NCBI GenBank assembly: GCA_947177435.1 | Contig: CAMWUM010000009.1 | Span: 1 to 16,335, forward strand | Direction of reading: 5' to 3' | Length of the DNA: 16,335 bases | From: an uncultured Muribaculaceae bacterium | GTDB taxonomy: Bacteria > Bacteroidota > Bacteroidia > Bacteroidales > Muribaculaceae | Shown here: piece by piece, positions 15,847 to 16,335 of the stretch | How positions within the stretch are numbered: position 1 is the first letter of the stretch | Layout of the letters: the number at the start of each line of letters is the position of its first letter | Notes under the pieces: model-generated | Told to the model about the DNA's origin: nothing | Seen by the model: only the letters and a program-made list of their open reading frames with translations | Databases searched by the model: none | Made by a program: the position numbers and the translations under genes

Positions 15847-16335
15847 CAAATCGCTGGCCATCGCGGCCTGCGCCCTGGCCCTCGCATCGTGCGGCGGCAA
15901 CGACGACAAGGATAAGGCCGAGGCTCTGCTGGCAGAGGTGGAGCAGCAGCTTGCCGCCGGCAATCCCGAGCAGGCCATGGCGCTGATGGATTCGCTCGAT
16001 TCAGCCTATCCGGCCCAAATAGAAACGCGCCGCAAACTATTGGCGCTTCGGCCCCAGGCCATGGAGGCCACGCTTGTGCGGCAGATGCAGGCCGCCGACA
16101 GCATCCGCGCCTTCGCTCAGGCCGAGCTCGACCAGATAGCCCCGCTGATGCGCCACGTGCCGGGCAATGCCCCGATAGACGGGCACTACGTAGTGGCCAA
16201 CGCATCTAAGGGCGACTTCATGGCCAAGACCACGTTTGAGCCCCGCGTCGATGATGACAACCTGCTTTTCTTCATTGTGGTCAACAACGCAGGACGCCCC
16301 ATCGGCATCAGCCGCGTGCAACTCACCTCCGACGC
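15830..16335 (+). CDS. Putative lipoprotein of unknown function, N-terminal 168 codons (cut by right edge)
   Basis: The frame opened by ATG at 15830 overlaps the end of relA by 17 bases and stays open to the window edge. It begins MCNAISKSLAIAACALALAS followed by CGG, a lipoprotein signal peptide with lipobox LASC and Cys21 as the lipidation site, then an acidic GGNDDKDK stretch. Residues about 28-110 are predicted alpha-helical, rich in Ala, Glu, Gln and Leu (KAEALLAEVEQQLAAGNPEQ), like a coiled-coil or TPR-like helix pair. From about 115 the pattern turns to beta (DGHYVVANASKGDFMAKTTF, then LLFFIVVNNAGRPIGISRVQ). I do not recognise the family. Overlap and spacing indicate translational coupling to relA, though a functional link to the stringent response is not shown. 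Confidence 0.8.
   Translation, partial: MCNAISKSLAIAACALALASCGGNDDKDKAEALLAEVEQQLAAGNPEQAMALMDSLDSAYPAQIETRRKLLALRPQAMEATLVRQMQAADSIRAFAQAELDQIAPLMRHVPGNAPIDGHYVVANASKGDFMAKTTFEPRVDDDNLLFFIVVNNAGRPIGISRVQLTSD

Overview
The window reads as ordinary chromosomal core DNA of a Bacteroidales bacterium, GC-rich for the group and most likely from a Muribaculaceae-type gut lineage (lineage is inference). The evidence is Bacteroidetes-type promoters (TTTG, about 19 bp, TAnnTTTG), A/T-rich leaders mostly without Shine-Dalgarno sequences, a ribosomal protein bS16 with a long Ala/Lys/Glu tail, a PF13568-type outer-membrane barrel, and a Bacteroides-like arabinose cluster with an SGLT-type symporter and a lipoprotein mutarotase. 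I see no mobile element, CRISPR array, tRNA or rRNA.

Layout. 1-5745 (minus strand): a tight run transcribed right to left of a class A penicillin-binding protein, a LysM plus type-I periplasmic-binding-fold protein, a small outer-membrane beta-barrel protein, and the translational GTPase TypA/BipA, which is cut by the left edge. 5746-5906: a divergent promoter region. 5907-6446 (plus): rpsP. 6458-6503: a perfect palindrome that acts as a two-way terminator between rpsP and the convergent sugar operon. 6517-13363 (minus): an L-arabinose operon in transcription order mutarotase lipoprotein, Na+/sugar symporter, AraD, AraA, FGGY kinase. A strong hairpin lies between symporter and araD. 13364-13638: a divergent regulatory region. 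13639-15846 (plus): a RelA/SpoT homologue whose hydrolase site has lost key residues. 15830-16335 (plus): the start of a lipoprotein gene that overlaps the relA end and is cut by the right edge.

How the genes work together. The arabinose genes form a complete route: anomer interconversion outside the cytoplasm, uptake, isomerisation to L-ribulose, phosphorylation, and epimerisation to D-xylulose 5-phosphate for the pentose phosphate pathway. No regulator gene is inside the cluster. In the envelope run, a peptidoglycan synthase is followed after 12 bases by a peptidoglycan-binding protein carrying a PBP-I-like domain. That architecture recalls E. coli LpoA, the activator of PBP1A, and is the most interesting functional hypothesis here. 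The second most unusual item is the linker of that protein: a degenerate 9-bp DNA repeat array with a short stretch read in a shifted frame. No clearly new multi-gene system is visible; most of the window is housekeeping and sugar catabolism.
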